Assembly: GCF_025950235.1 (NCBI RefSeq)
Contig: NZ_JAPDDT010000003.1
Location: 248,001 to 312,000 of the forward strand
Source: Luteolibacter arcticus
GTDB taxonomy: Bacteria; Verrucomicrobiota; Verrucomicrobiia; Verrucomicrobiales; Akkermansiaceae
Direction of reading: 5' to 3'
Length of the DNA: 64,000 nucleotides
Shown here: one piece after another, positions 9,284-16,553 of the stretch
Position numbering within the stretch: position 1 is the first letter of the stretch
How the letters are laid out: every line of letters starts with the position of its first letter
Position numbers and translations under genes: made by a program
Notes under the pieces: generated by a model
Told to the model about the DNA's origin: nothing
Database searches by the model: none
Seen by the model: only the letters and a program-made list of their open reading frames with translations

Positions 9284-9700
9284 TCAGGGAACACTGAATT
9301 CCAGCGCGCGCTGCTTCATCTGGGTGGCCATCAGGTTCAGCGCGTTCGCCCGGGTCGGGGCCAGGTGCTCCTTCAGGCCGGTCTTATCAATGAAGGAAAG
9401 GTCCGTGGACAAAATCGCGTCCGGCGTTTCGCCATCGAGCACGCGCACGAAGAGCGCGATCATCCCCTTGGTGATAACCGAGTCGGAGTCGGCGAGGTAA
9501 TGGACCTTGCCGTCGGAGATCCGGGCATCGAGCCAGACCTGCGACTGGCAGCCCTTGATCAGCTTGTCACCGGTCTTCATCTCCTCCGGCATGGCCGAAA
9601 GCTTGCGGCCGAGTCCGATAACGTACTCGTAGCGCTCCTGCCAGTCCGGGAAAAAGGACAGCTCCCCAAGGATCTCCTGCTGTTTGTCGGCGATGCTCAT
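9284..9700 (-). CDS. sufE: SufE-like cysteine desulfuration protein
   Basis: 138 residues starting MSIADKQQEILGEL at ATG 9700. The longer in-frame ORF upstream lacks family similarity. SufE accepts persulfide sulfur from the SufS cysteine desulfurase and hands it to the SufBCD scaffold for iron-sulfur cluster assembly in the cytosol. Diagnostic features are the early FPDWQERYEYVIGLGRKL segment, the active-site cysteine in IKGCQSQVW, and the ALFVRVLDG segment of the fold. Length matches the family. Nothing else of the suf operon is in the window, so this is an isolated copy next to terC. Confidence 0.92.
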   Translation of the reverse strand: MSIADKQQEILGELSFFPDWQERYEYVIGLGRKLSAMPEEMKTGDKLIKGCQSQVWLDARISDGKVHYLADSDSVITKGMIALFVRVLDGETPDAILSTDLSFIDKTGLKEHLAPTRANALNLMATQMKQRALEFSVP

Positions 9701-9770
9701 CGCGCCGACAGGGAAAGGCCGGAGGCCGGGGATTGCACGCGGAAAGTCACGTTCACGTCGGGGGGAATGA

Positions 9771-9968
9771 TCACGGCGTGCCCAGGTCAATCCCGCTCCC
9801 GTCAAGGGACGGCGCGCTCCCGCCGAGGGCCGGACCGCCTCCCGGCAGCATCATCCCCTCTGAAAGCGGCGTCACCGCCCGCTTCGTGCGTGAGCCGAAG
9901 CCGAAGGCGGAGCAGGAACTCAGGCCGCAGGCGGCGACCAGCAGCAGGATGACCACAGGAAGCTTCAT
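9771..9968 (-). CDS. Small lipoprotein, third of an overlapping trio
   Basis: 65 residues. A lipoprotein signal (MKLPVVILLLVAACGLSSCS) has a lipobox LSSC with the modified cysteine near residue 19. The mature part is short and Gly/Pro/Ser-rich (MLPGGGPALGGSAPSLDGSG), probably disordered. Its ATG overlaps the TGA of the preceding lipoprotein gene by four bases, so it should be translated from the same message. Function unknown; an envelope-anchored linker or assembly role would be guesswork. Confidence 0.65.
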   Translation of the reverse strand: MKLPVVILLLVAACGLSSCSAFGFGSRTKRAVTPLSEGMMLPGGGPALGGSAPSLDGSGIDLGTP

Positions 9969-10144
9969 CGGCGGGGTTGTTGCGGCATTACACCCAAGGC
10001 ACCGGCACCTTGACCGGGCACAGGCGGATTCCATGGCCGCGTGGTCTTGTCCGACACCGGCCCCACCGGCTTGTCGGCGGGCGCCGGACAAGCGGTCAGG
10101 CTCCCGCAGGCGAGCAAGATCGCCGCGAAACGGGCACGGTTCAT
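9965..10144 (-). CDS. Small lipoprotein, second of an overlapping trio
   Basis: 59 residues beginning MNRARFAAILLACGSLTACP, with lipobox LTAC. The mature peptide has a proline-rich stretch and ends RPWNPPVPGQGAGALGVMP then QQPRR. This C-terminus aligns with that of the preceding gene (IPWNKPQPGQGGGAFGALP then QQPRR), so the two are tandem duplicates. ATGA overlaps link it to both neighbours. No known family is recognised. Confidence 0.68.
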   Translation of the reverse strand: MNRARFAAILLACGSLTACPAPADKPVGPVSDKTTRPWNPPVPGQGAGALGVMPQQPRR

Positions 10145-10320
10145 CGGCGAGGCTGTTGGGGAAGCGCGCCGAAGGCACCGCCACCTTGGCCAGGCTGCGG
10201 CTTGTTCCACGGGATCTGGCTGGAGGTAGACGGCGGCGGCACCGGCTTGCGTTCGGTCTCCTTGTCAGCACAGGAAGGCGACAGCACGGCAATGGCAGCA
10301 GCGGCAAGAATCAGGCGCAT
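10141..10320 (-). CDS. Small lipoprotein, first of an overlapping trio
   Basis: 59 residues, MRLILAAAAIAVLSPSCADK, with a lipobox-like LSPSC that is slightly atypical. The mature part is charged then proline-rich and ends in the PWNKPQPGQG...PQQPRR motif shared with the next gene. The start is only about 11 bp beyond the terminator hairpin of the upstream gene, so either a promoter overlaps that hairpin or read-through supplies the message. The ATGA overlap with the second lipoprotein supports real translation. Confidence 0.66.
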   Translation of the reverse strand: MRLILAAAAIAVLSPSCADKETERKPVPPPSTSSQIPWNKPQPGQGGGAFGALPQQPRR

Positions 10321-10330
10321 GCCCGGAACA

Positions 10331-10367
10331 TAAAAAAGCCTCCGCGGCTTGCAAGCACGCGGAGGCT
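10331..10367 (-). terminator. Rho-independent terminator after the 267-residue coiled-coil gene
   Basis: On the minus strand the stem AGCCTCCGCG/CGCGGAGGCT is followed by TTTTTTA. It lies about 25 bp after the stop codon at 10392. The 3' arm contains GGAGG placed about seven bases before an ATG at 10331. Confidence 0.85.
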
Positions 10368-10391
10368 GGGAAATTCAGGAATCTCGAACGA

Positions 10392-11195
10392 TCAGTTGGT
10401 CGCCGGGTTGGCGAGGATCACGCGGTCGCCCGGTTGGATGCGAGCACCGGCAGCGACGGTCTCGCGGTCGATCTCGGCGATCGTCTGGGAAGGCTCGATG
10501 GCGGACGGCTGGACTTCAGCGATCAGGCGGCCATCGCGCTTCACCAGCAGCTTCGTCTGCGGGGTGAAGCCGGTGTTGCTGCCGGCACCGATGATGACGA
10601 AGCCCCAGTCCTCATTCACGGCGGTCACCACCGATTCCATGGCGTTCCGGCGCATGCGGGAATTGCGGCTGGCGTCGCGATCGCCAAGGCGGGCGATTTC
10701 AGCCTGGTTGGCCTCGACATTCTTCTGGGCGGCTTCGACCAGCGCTTGGACTTCGGCGAGCGCCTTGGTCTTGGCCTTCTTGTCTTCCTCCATCTTGACG
10801 ACTTCGGCAGGCAAATCCTCAAGACTCACATCCACACCCTTGAGGGTCTCCATCGCCTTGGCGCGGATTTCCTCAAGTTGGGCGAACTTGACCTTCTGCT
10901 CCTCCAAGGTCGCTTCCACCTTCTTCGTGTCCGAGACGAGAGTGCGCTCCTTGCTCTTGAGAGTATCAATGGAGGCTTCGAGTTCGTCTTTCTTCTTGTT
11001 CGCCTCGTCCAAAGCGGCCAGCTCCTTCGTGAGCTCGTCATTCTTGTCGTCGCCCTCTTTGGTCTTGGCCTTGTTGGCGTCGATCGTGGCGAGCTTTTGC
11101 TCCTGCTGGGCCTTGAACTTCCCGAGGCTATCGTAGGAGAAGTAAGCGGCCCCGATGGTTACGAGGAGCGCGAGAACGTAAAAAATGGCTTTCAT
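10392..11195 (-). CDS. Membrane-anchored coiled-coil protein, paralogue of upstream gene
   Basis: 267 residues. A single N-terminal membrane helix (MKAIFYVLALLVTIGAAYF) is followed by a long Lys/Glu/Ala/Leu-rich coiled coil (about 25-180) and a compact beta domain (about 185-267) with GFVIIGAGSNTGFTPQTKL and PGDRVILANPA. The upstream gene has the same order of parts and a similar final domain (GDRVVPAG), so the two are paralogues. The C-terminal domain has the look of a small beta-barrel cap, seen in some envelope coiled-coil proteins. Presumably periplasmic. Function unknown. A strong terminator follows. Confidence 0.82.
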   Translation of the reverse strand: MKAIFYVLALLVTIGAAYFSYDSLGKFKAQQEQKLATIDANKAKTKEGDDKNDELTKELAALDEANKKKDELEASIDTLKSKERTLVSDTKKVEATLEEQKVKFAQLEEIRAKAMETLKGVDVSLEDLPAEVVKMEEDKKAKTKALAEVQALVEAAQKNVEANQAEIARLGDRDASRNSRMRRNAMESVVTAVNEDWGFVIIGAGSNTGFTPQTKLLVKRDGRLIAEVQPSAIEPSQTIAEIDRETVAAGARIQPGDRVILANPATN

Positions 11196-11234
11196 GCGGG
11201 TTTGAAGATCAAATGCTGGAAATCCGGGCTGGTA

Positions 11235-12011
11235 TTACTTGTCGGCTTCACCGGCGGGGACCACGCGGTCGCCCACCATCAGGGTGGTTCCCTCGGCGAG
11301 CGAATCCGGCACGATCTCGGCGGCGGCGCGGCTGGCTTCCACGGAGCTGACGCGGAGCTTGGCGACCACGGCACCGTCACGGACGACGTTGAGCGGGGAT
11401 CCGGAAACCACGCCGCTGCTGTTACCCACCGGTAGGGTCACGAAACCGTAGGCCGGGAAGATCGAGCTGATGCGGGTGGAGGAGAAGAAGGAGCGCTTGT
11501 TGGAGTAGTTGCTGTCCTTCGTGCGATAGCTGGCGATGACTCCTTCGGTTCGACCCTTCTCGCCGGTAAGGTCCGCGAGGCGGGCTTCGTTGGAAGCGAT
11601 ATCGTCTTTGAGCTGAGCCAGATCCTGACTGGTCTGCTTGATCTTGCCGACCATCTCATCGATGGGACCGAGTTCCGCGAGACCTTGCTCAGCCGTCGAG
11701 ATCTTCTTGGCGTTGGAATCTGCCAGAGTTTGTTTCTCGGCAAGGGCGCTCTCTAGGCCGCTGTTCTTCTTTTGCTGGGCGGCCTGCTGCTCAGTCAGGG
11801 AGACGTTGGTTTCGTCGGTGGACTTCCGGTCGGCAGCTGTACTGGTGTACTGCTTCGAGAGGTCATCGAACCGGGCGACGGACTTGGCGAGGCGAGTTTC
11901 CTCGCCCTTGCGTGCCTCGATTTCCGCTTCATACATTGATCGGTTCTTAGAAGCGATGAAGGCGGCGGCAGCGAGGACAATGGCAGTTAGGATGGCAAAT
12001 ACGTTGGCCAT
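11235..12011 (-). CDS. Membrane-anchored coiled-coil protein
   Basis: 258 residues: N-terminal membrane helix (MANVFAILTAIVLAAAAFI), coiled coil (about 25-165, rich in Gln, Ala, Lys, Glu), then a beta domain about 180-258 containing YGFVTLPVGNSSGVVSGSPL, VVRDGAVVAKLRV and GDRVVPAGE. The same architecture occurs 39 bp downstream in the 267-residue paralogue, so they probably form an operon and perhaps a hetero-oligomer. It is divergent from the ABC exporter gene. No enzyme motif is present. Function not known. Confidence 0.82.
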   Translation of the reverse strand: MANVFAILTAIVLAAAAFIASKNRSMYEAEIEARKGEETRLAKSVARFDDLSKQYTSTAADRKSTDETNVSLTEQQAAQQKKNSGLESALAEKQTLADSNAKKISTAEQGLAELGPIDEMVGKIKQTSQDLAQLKDDIASNEARLADLTGEKGRTEGVIASYRTKDSNYSNKRSFFSSTRISSIFPAYGFVTLPVGNSSGVVSGSPLNVVRDGAVVAKLRVSSVEASRAAAEIVPDSLAEGTTLMVGDRVVPAGEADK

Positions 12012-12148
12012 GGGGTTTTGACAGGTGACTGGTTGGGTCTTGTTCTAAGGCGCAAACTAGGGACGCACGCTTGGACCCCGCAACACCAAATTTCGCGATT
12101 GTGTCACGTGGATTTACAAAGGATGCACAGGGCATCAACCGCCTACCG

Positions 12149-13912
12149 ATGAATTCCGTCCTGCGCGTCTTTTCTTACCTCCGTCACTACCCCGGGCTCG
12201 CCACCGCTCAGCTTTTCTGCGCCGTCGGGATGACCCTGGCCGTATTCGTTTTCCCGAATGCCACCCGGCACGTGATCGACACGATCATTCCGAACCCGGC
12301 GCGCCACGGTGAATTCGGCATCTGGATCGGAGTGGCGCTGGTGGGTTTCCTGATCAAGGACGGGCTGAATGCCCTGCGGATCTTTATCAACAACACCTTT
12401 GAACAAAAGGTCATCTACGACATCCGCTCCGAGCTCTACTCCAAGATCCAGCGGCTGCCGCTGCGGTGGTTCGACACCCGCCGCACTGGCGACGTGATGA
12501 CTCGTGTGGTCGAGGACGTGACGAACATGGAGCGGGTGCTGATCGACGGCGTCGAGCAAGGCCTGGTGGCGGCGCTGCAGGTCATCGGGGTCGGGATTTT
12601 CCTCTTCTACTTGAATGCCAACGTGGCGTTGTGGGCCACCCTGCCGGTGCCGCTGCTGGCCGTGGGCGCGTGGATCTACTCCACTCGGGGCCGGGACCGC
12701 TACCGGAACCAGCGCGACGCGTCCTCCGACCTCAATGCCATCCTCCACGACAACATTTCCGGCATACGCCAGATCAAGGCCTATGCCGCGGAGGAGGCCG
12801 AGCACGACCGCTTCAATCGCTACTCCGAAGCGCTCCGCCAGGCCACCCTGCGGATGATGAAATGGTGGGCCATCTATTCGCCGACGATGTCGTTCGTCCG
12901 GATGACCGGCTACGTCTTCGTTCTCGCGGTGGGCGGCCGGGCGGTGATGGACGGCTCGCTGAAGATCGGCGATTTCACCGCCTTCTTCCTGTCGCTGTCG
13001 CTCTTCTACGAGCCGATCGACCGCCTCAATGGCCTGAACCAGATGATCCTCTCGGGCCGCGCCGCAGCGGACCGGGTGTTTGAAATCGTCGATTCCGAAG
13101 ACGAGCCGAATGCCTCCGGTGGCGCGGAACTGCCGGAGAAAATCCAAGCTCACGTCCGCTTCGAGAATGTCTCCTTCGCCTACGGTGAGCAGCCGACCCT
13201 GCACGAGGTCGATCTCGAAGCCCGGCCCGGCCAGACCATCGCGCTGGTCGGCACCACGGGCGCGGGCAAGTCCACCGTCCTGTCCATCCTAACCCGCTTC
13301 TACGAGCGCGACAGCGGCTCGGTCACCATCGATGGCGTCGACATCGCCACCCTCTCGAAGGCCTCGTTGCGCGAACAACTCGGCTACGTGACCCAGGAAC
13401 CCTTCCTCTTCAATGGCACCGTCCGCGAGAACATGGCCTTGGCGAAACGCGACGCGCCCGATACCGAAATGTGGTCCGCTCTTGAGGCCGCCCACGCCGC
13501 GGCATTCGTGAAGGCGCTGCCGCAGGGGCTCGACACCAATGTCGGCGAGCGCGGGGTGAAGCTCTCCGGCGGGGAAAAGCAGCGGCTTTCCATCGCCCGG
13601 GCGCTGCTGAAGAACGCCCCCATCCTGCTGCTGGATGAAGCGACCGCCTCGGTGGACAGCGAGACCGAGCGCCAGATCCAGAACGCGCTCGACCGTCTGA
13701 TGCAGAACCGCACCGCCTTCGTCATCGCCCACCGGCTCTCCACCATCCGCAATGCCGACAAGATCTACGTCCTCGAAAAGGGCCGCGTGATCGAGGAAGG
13801 CACCCACGACGAACTCTGGGCGCGCGGCGGCAAGTACGCCGAGCTGTGCCGGAAATCTTTTCTTCACCAGCAAGAAGCAAATCCGGCACCGGATGTCGTT
13901 TCCATGCCGTGA
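12149..13912 (+). CDS. ABC exporter, MsbA-like half-transporter (membrane plus ATPase domains)
   Basis: 587 residues from ATG 12149 (MNSVLRVFSYLRHYPG); an in-frame TTG further upstream adds an unlikely hydrophilic leader. Residues about 1-310 form the six-helix ABC membrane domain with LRWFDTRRTGDVMTRVVED, typical of lipid and peptide exporters. The ATPase domain follows, with Walker A GTTGAGKST (about 368-376), Q-loop in YVTQEPFLFNG, signature LSGGEKQR (about 471), Walker B ILLLDEAT (about 491) and switch His in IAHRLSTI. It would work as a homodimer in the inner membrane. Lipid A core flipping is possible, given the LPS genes elsewhere in the window, but the substrate cannot be assigned by sequence. 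It overlaps the thioredoxin-like gene downstream by GTGA. Confidence 0.93.
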   Translation: MNSVLRVFSYLRHYPGLATAQLFCAVGMTLAVFVFPNATRHVIDTIIPNPARHGEFGIWIGVALVGFLIKDGLNALRIFINNTFEQKVIYDIRSELYSKIQRLPLRWFDTRRTGDVMTRVVEDVTNMERVLIDGVEQGLVAALQVIGVGIFLFYLNANVALWATLPVPLLAVGAWIYSTRGRDRYRNQRDASSDLNAILHDNISGIRQIKAYAAEEAEHDRFNRYSEALRQATLRMMKWWAIYSPTMSFVRMTGYVFVLAVGGRAVMDGSLKIGDFTAFFLSLSLFYEPIDRLNGLNQMILSGRAAADRVFEIVDSEDEPNASGGAELPEKIQAHVRFENVSFAYGEQPTLHEVDLEARPGQTIALVGTTGAGKSTVLSILTRFYERDSGSVTIDGVDIATLSKASLREQLGYVTQEPFLFNGTVRENMALAKRDAPDTEMWSALEAAHAAAFVKALPQGLDTNVGERGVKLSGGEKQRLSIARALLKNAPILLLDEATASVDSETERQIQNALDRLMQNRTAFVIAHRLSTIRNADKIYVLEKGRVIEEGTHDELWARGGKYAELCRKSFLHQQEANPAPDVVSMP

Positions 13913-15036
13913 AAACCACCTACGCTTCCCTGTTTCTCGCCGCCTCCCTGCCCGCCTTGGCCCAAAAGGCCGGCGATCAGGTCACCCCGGAAGCCCTCGG
14001 CAAGCTCGAATGGGTTCAAGGGACCGCCCCCACCGCATGGGAGCCGGGCAAGGTCTACGTCCTCGAATGCTGGGCCACCTGGTGCGGTCCCTGCATCGCC
14101 GCGATCCCGCATGTCGATGAGCTTTACGACAAGTATCAGGAGAAGGGCCTGCGCGTCATCGGCGTCAATGTCTGGGAAGACGGCAAGGACAAGGTCGCCG
14201 ATTTTGTGAAGACCAAGGGCGACGGCATGTCCTACCCGGTCGCCTACACCGGCAAGGGCGGCGTCTTCGAAACCGAATGGCTGAAGCCGGCCGGCGTCCG
14301 CGGCATTCCCCACGCCTTCGTGGTCAAGGACGGCAAGGTCCTGCTGACCACCCACCCGATGCAACTCAGCGAGGCGGTCATCGAGGCCCTGCTCGCTGGC
14401 GGCGATGCGGAAACCAAGGCACTGGACGGCATCAAGGAGGCGCAGCGCAAGCAGGAGGAATCCGGCAAGGCAACCCAGGCATTCCGCCAGGCCGCCGCCA
14501 AAAAGGATGTCCCGGCCATGGAAGCAGCCTTCGCCGACCTCAAGAAGCTCGATCCTGAAAGCCGCTCGCTGCCGCTGCTCGAACTCGACCTCCTCATCGG
14601 CAAGGGCGAGTGGACGGCGGCCGAGTCCGCGCTGGCCAAGCTTTCCGACAATCCCATGGCAGGAATGGCCGTGACCACCACCGCGCAGAAGCTGAAGCAA
14701 CTTCCCGACGCCCCGGAAAGCTTCCGCAAGGCCGTGACCACCAGCTTGGCCAAGCAACTGGAGAAGGGCGGCCACGCCGTGCAATTCCAGACCCTCGCCA
14801 AGCTCCAATGGGAGCTCGGTGACAAGGACGCCGCCAAGGCCAGCGCCAAGCGCGCCGTGGAGTGGACCAAGTCCCCCCAAGGCAGCAAGACGGGCATCCC
14901 CACCGCGCCATTCGAGAAGTTCTCCGAAGCCCTCGAGAAAGGCGAGATGCCGAGCGACGAGGAAATGAACGGCTGGCTGCGCGAGGCCATGCCCAACGCT
15001 CGTCCCGCGGCAAAGGTCGTCCCGAAGGAGGGCTGA
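13909..15036 (+). CDS. Secreted TlpA/ResA-like thioredoxin-fold protein
   Basis: 375 residues from a GTG at 13909 that overlaps the exporter stop (GTGA). This start gives a signal peptide (VKTTYASLFLAASLPALAQ); the longer in-frame ORF does not. The thioredoxin domain (about 25-165) has the redox motif ECWATWCGPC (cysteines near 58 and 61) and the cis-proline region RGIPHAFVV. A C-terminal Ala/Lys-rich helical region (about 170-375) of TPR-like character is long for the family. It probably acts in the periplasm as a thiol-disulfide reductase. Coupling to the exporter suggests joint expression, though a shared pathway is not proven. It ends two bases from a convergent gene. Confidence 0.88.
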   Translation: MKTTYASLFLAASLPALAQKAGDQVTPEALGKLEWVQGTAPTAWEPGKVYVLECWATWCGPCIAAIPHVDELYDKYQEKGLRVIGVNVWEDGKDKVADFVKTKGDGMSYPVAYTGKGGVFETEWLKPAGVRGIPHAFVVKDGKVLLTTHPMQLSEAVIEALLAGGDAETKALDGIKEAQRKQEESGKATQAFRQAAAKKDVPAMEAAFADLKKLDPESRSLPLLELDLLIGKGEWTAAESALAKLSDNPMAGMAVTTTAQKLKQLPDAPESFRKAVTTSLAKQLEKGGHAVQFQTLAKLQWELGDKDAAKASAKRAVEWTKSPQGSKTGIPTAPFEKFSEALEKGEMPSDEEMNGWLREAMPNARPAAKVVPKEG

Positions 15037-15037
15037 T

Positions 15038-15793
15038 TCAGCGCTCGGGCAAGGCGGACTTCCGCAGCTCGTTGAACTGGGTGGTGATGTCCTGCAAGAA
15101 ACCGGACTCCTTCAACTCACCGAATGCTCCCACGCCGGCGGCGGTCACAAGGCCAATGCCGGCGACTAGCGTACCCCAGTAGAGAACGGCGACGAACTTG
15201 CCGGCACCGTCCAGCTTCAGGCCGGTCGCGTAACCTCCCGGACAGGCCAGCAAGCGGTAGCCGAGCCACAAGTTCAGCACGGGCACGATCAGGCCAAAAA
15301 CCCACCAGCCGCTCATGCCCACATTACGGAAGCGTTTCACCAGCGTCGCCAACGCCAACAATGCCGCCAACGGGAGGATCACCGGTGGCAGATAGTTCCG
15401 GAGGTTTTCCGGCACGTAGGGCTGAAGGATCGGCGCGATAAACTGCCAGGCCACAATCAGAACCACCGGCACCACCACTGTTCCCATCAGGTAGCCGACC
15501 CGCCCGGTGCCGGGGAAATGAGCCTTGGGGATCGCCTTCGCTTCGAAGTTGCCCGTGCTGGCAAAGTCACCGCTGCCGTCCATCGAGCCATCCCCACCCT
15601 TGACCGCGCGGCGCTCGAACAAGCCCTCGACCTCACCCGCAGGCTCCCAGTCACTCAGTGACGTCGTCCAGACCATGTCGTTGCGAGGGTCCAGCTTCCC
15701 CGTCTTGGCCAAGTCGAGAAGGTAATCGAAGCCGACCGGACCGAATCGTTCGCCACCGGTCGAAAAGAACCACTGTTGCTGCTGGGCGATCAT
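15038..15793 (-). CDS. Membrane protein with N-terminal GYF_2-like domain and DUF805-like helices
   Basis: 251 residues. ATG 15793 has GGGGG five bases or so upstream and gives MIAQQQQWFFSTGGERFGPV, the GYF_2 pattern (QWFF...GPV, then VWTTSLSDWEPAGEV). The longer ORF is rejected. After a linker come four or more membrane helices (from about residue 110) with RFRNVGMSGWWVFGLIVPVL, the Arg/Asn/Gly-Trp-Trp signature of DUF805-like proteins. GYF_2 domains are thought to mediate protein contacts; the function of the combined protein is unknown. Convergent with the thioredoxin gene, with one base between stops. Confidence 0.85.
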   Translation of the reverse strand: MIAQQQQWFFSTGGERFGPVGFDYLLDLAKTGKLDPRNDMVWTTSLSDWEPAGEVEGLFERRAVKGGDGSMDGSGDFASTGNFEAKAIPKAHFPGTGRVGYLMGTVVVPVVLIVAWQFIAPILQPYVPENLRNYLPPVILPLAALLALATLVKRFRNVGMSGWWVFGLIVPVLNLWLGYRLLACPGGYATGLKLDGAGKFVAVLYWGTLVAGIGLVTAAGVGAFGELKESGFLQDITTQFNELRKSALPER

Positions 15794-15983
15794 TGCCCCC
15801 TTTAAATATCTAAAAATTCCGGAACGGTCAAACATCAAGGCCGCCCCCATCCGGAAGCCTTGGCCATTTCCCGGCGATGGACAGGCTTTCTTGGAAGAAC
15901 CTTCGTTCCATGGCCGAGGGCGGGTTCCGTCACCCGCCCCATCCTTCATCGACAAATTTCGGGCTGCGCCCTAATTTGCTGGC

Positions 15984-16553
15984 GTGGAAGAACTCACCCG
16001 AATTCTGCAATCCGCAAGTGGTAGCAGCAGCCTCATTTCCGCAGAACTCCTCCCGCTGGTGTATGATGAGCTCCGCAGCCTCGCCCAGCGGCGGATGTCC
16101 AGCGTGCCGCCGGGAGAAACCTTGCAGGCCACCGCACTGGTCCACGAGGCATGGCTAAAAATTTCGGGGGACGAAGGGCGTTCGTGGAGCGGGCGCGCCC
16201 ACTTTTTCCGCGCGGCAGCGCAGGCCATGCGCCACATTCTGGTGGACCGGGCCCGGGCCAAGGCGCGAGTGAAGCGTGGAGAGAACCTCGAGCTTCTCGA
16301 CATCGATCTCCACGGGCTCGACGTCCCGGCCACCACGCCCGACGAGCGGGTCCTGCTGATCGATGAGATGATGACCCGCCTCGAGCAGGACGAACCCGAG
16401 TGCGTGCGGGTCATCTCGCTGAAATTCTTCGGCGGCCTCTCGAATCACGAAATCGCAGCCATGGACGGGGTGACGGAGCGTACCATCGAGCGCCGCTGGG
16501 CGTATGCCAAGACGCGGCTCTTCCACATGATTCGCGAGGAGATTGCGCGATGA
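15984..16553 (+). CDS. ECF-type RNA polymerase sigma factor (Sig-70_X6/TIGR02999-like)
   Basis: 189 residues from GTG 15984. Region 2 includes LVYDELRSLAQRRM and AHFFRAAAQAMRHILVDRAR (about 75-95), the hallmark of the planctomycete/verrucomicrobial ECF group. Region 4 has VISLKFFGGLSNHEIAAMDG and VTERTIERRWAYAKTRLF, a helix-turn-helix for the -35 element. It directs core polymerase to a small regulon. Its stop overlaps the start of a Ser/Thr kinase (ATGA). Such sigma/kinase pairs are known and the kinase is thought to control the sigma factor in place of a classical anti-sigma. No anti-sigma gene is seen. Confidence 0.93.
   Translation: MEELTRILQSASGSSSLISAELLPLVYDELRSLAQRRMSSVPPGETLQATALVHEAWLKISGDEGRSWSGRAHFFRAAAQAMRHILVDRARAKARVKRGENLELLDIDLHGLDVPATTPDERVLLIDEMMTRLEQDEPECVRVISLKFFGGLSNHEIAAMDGVTERTIERRWAYAKTRLFHMIREEIAR

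Noticed and set aside
9184..9294. Longer N-terminus of the TerC protein from the GTG at 9294
   Set aside because: Family members start just before the first membrane helix; the added stretch overlaps sufE and has no family resemblance.
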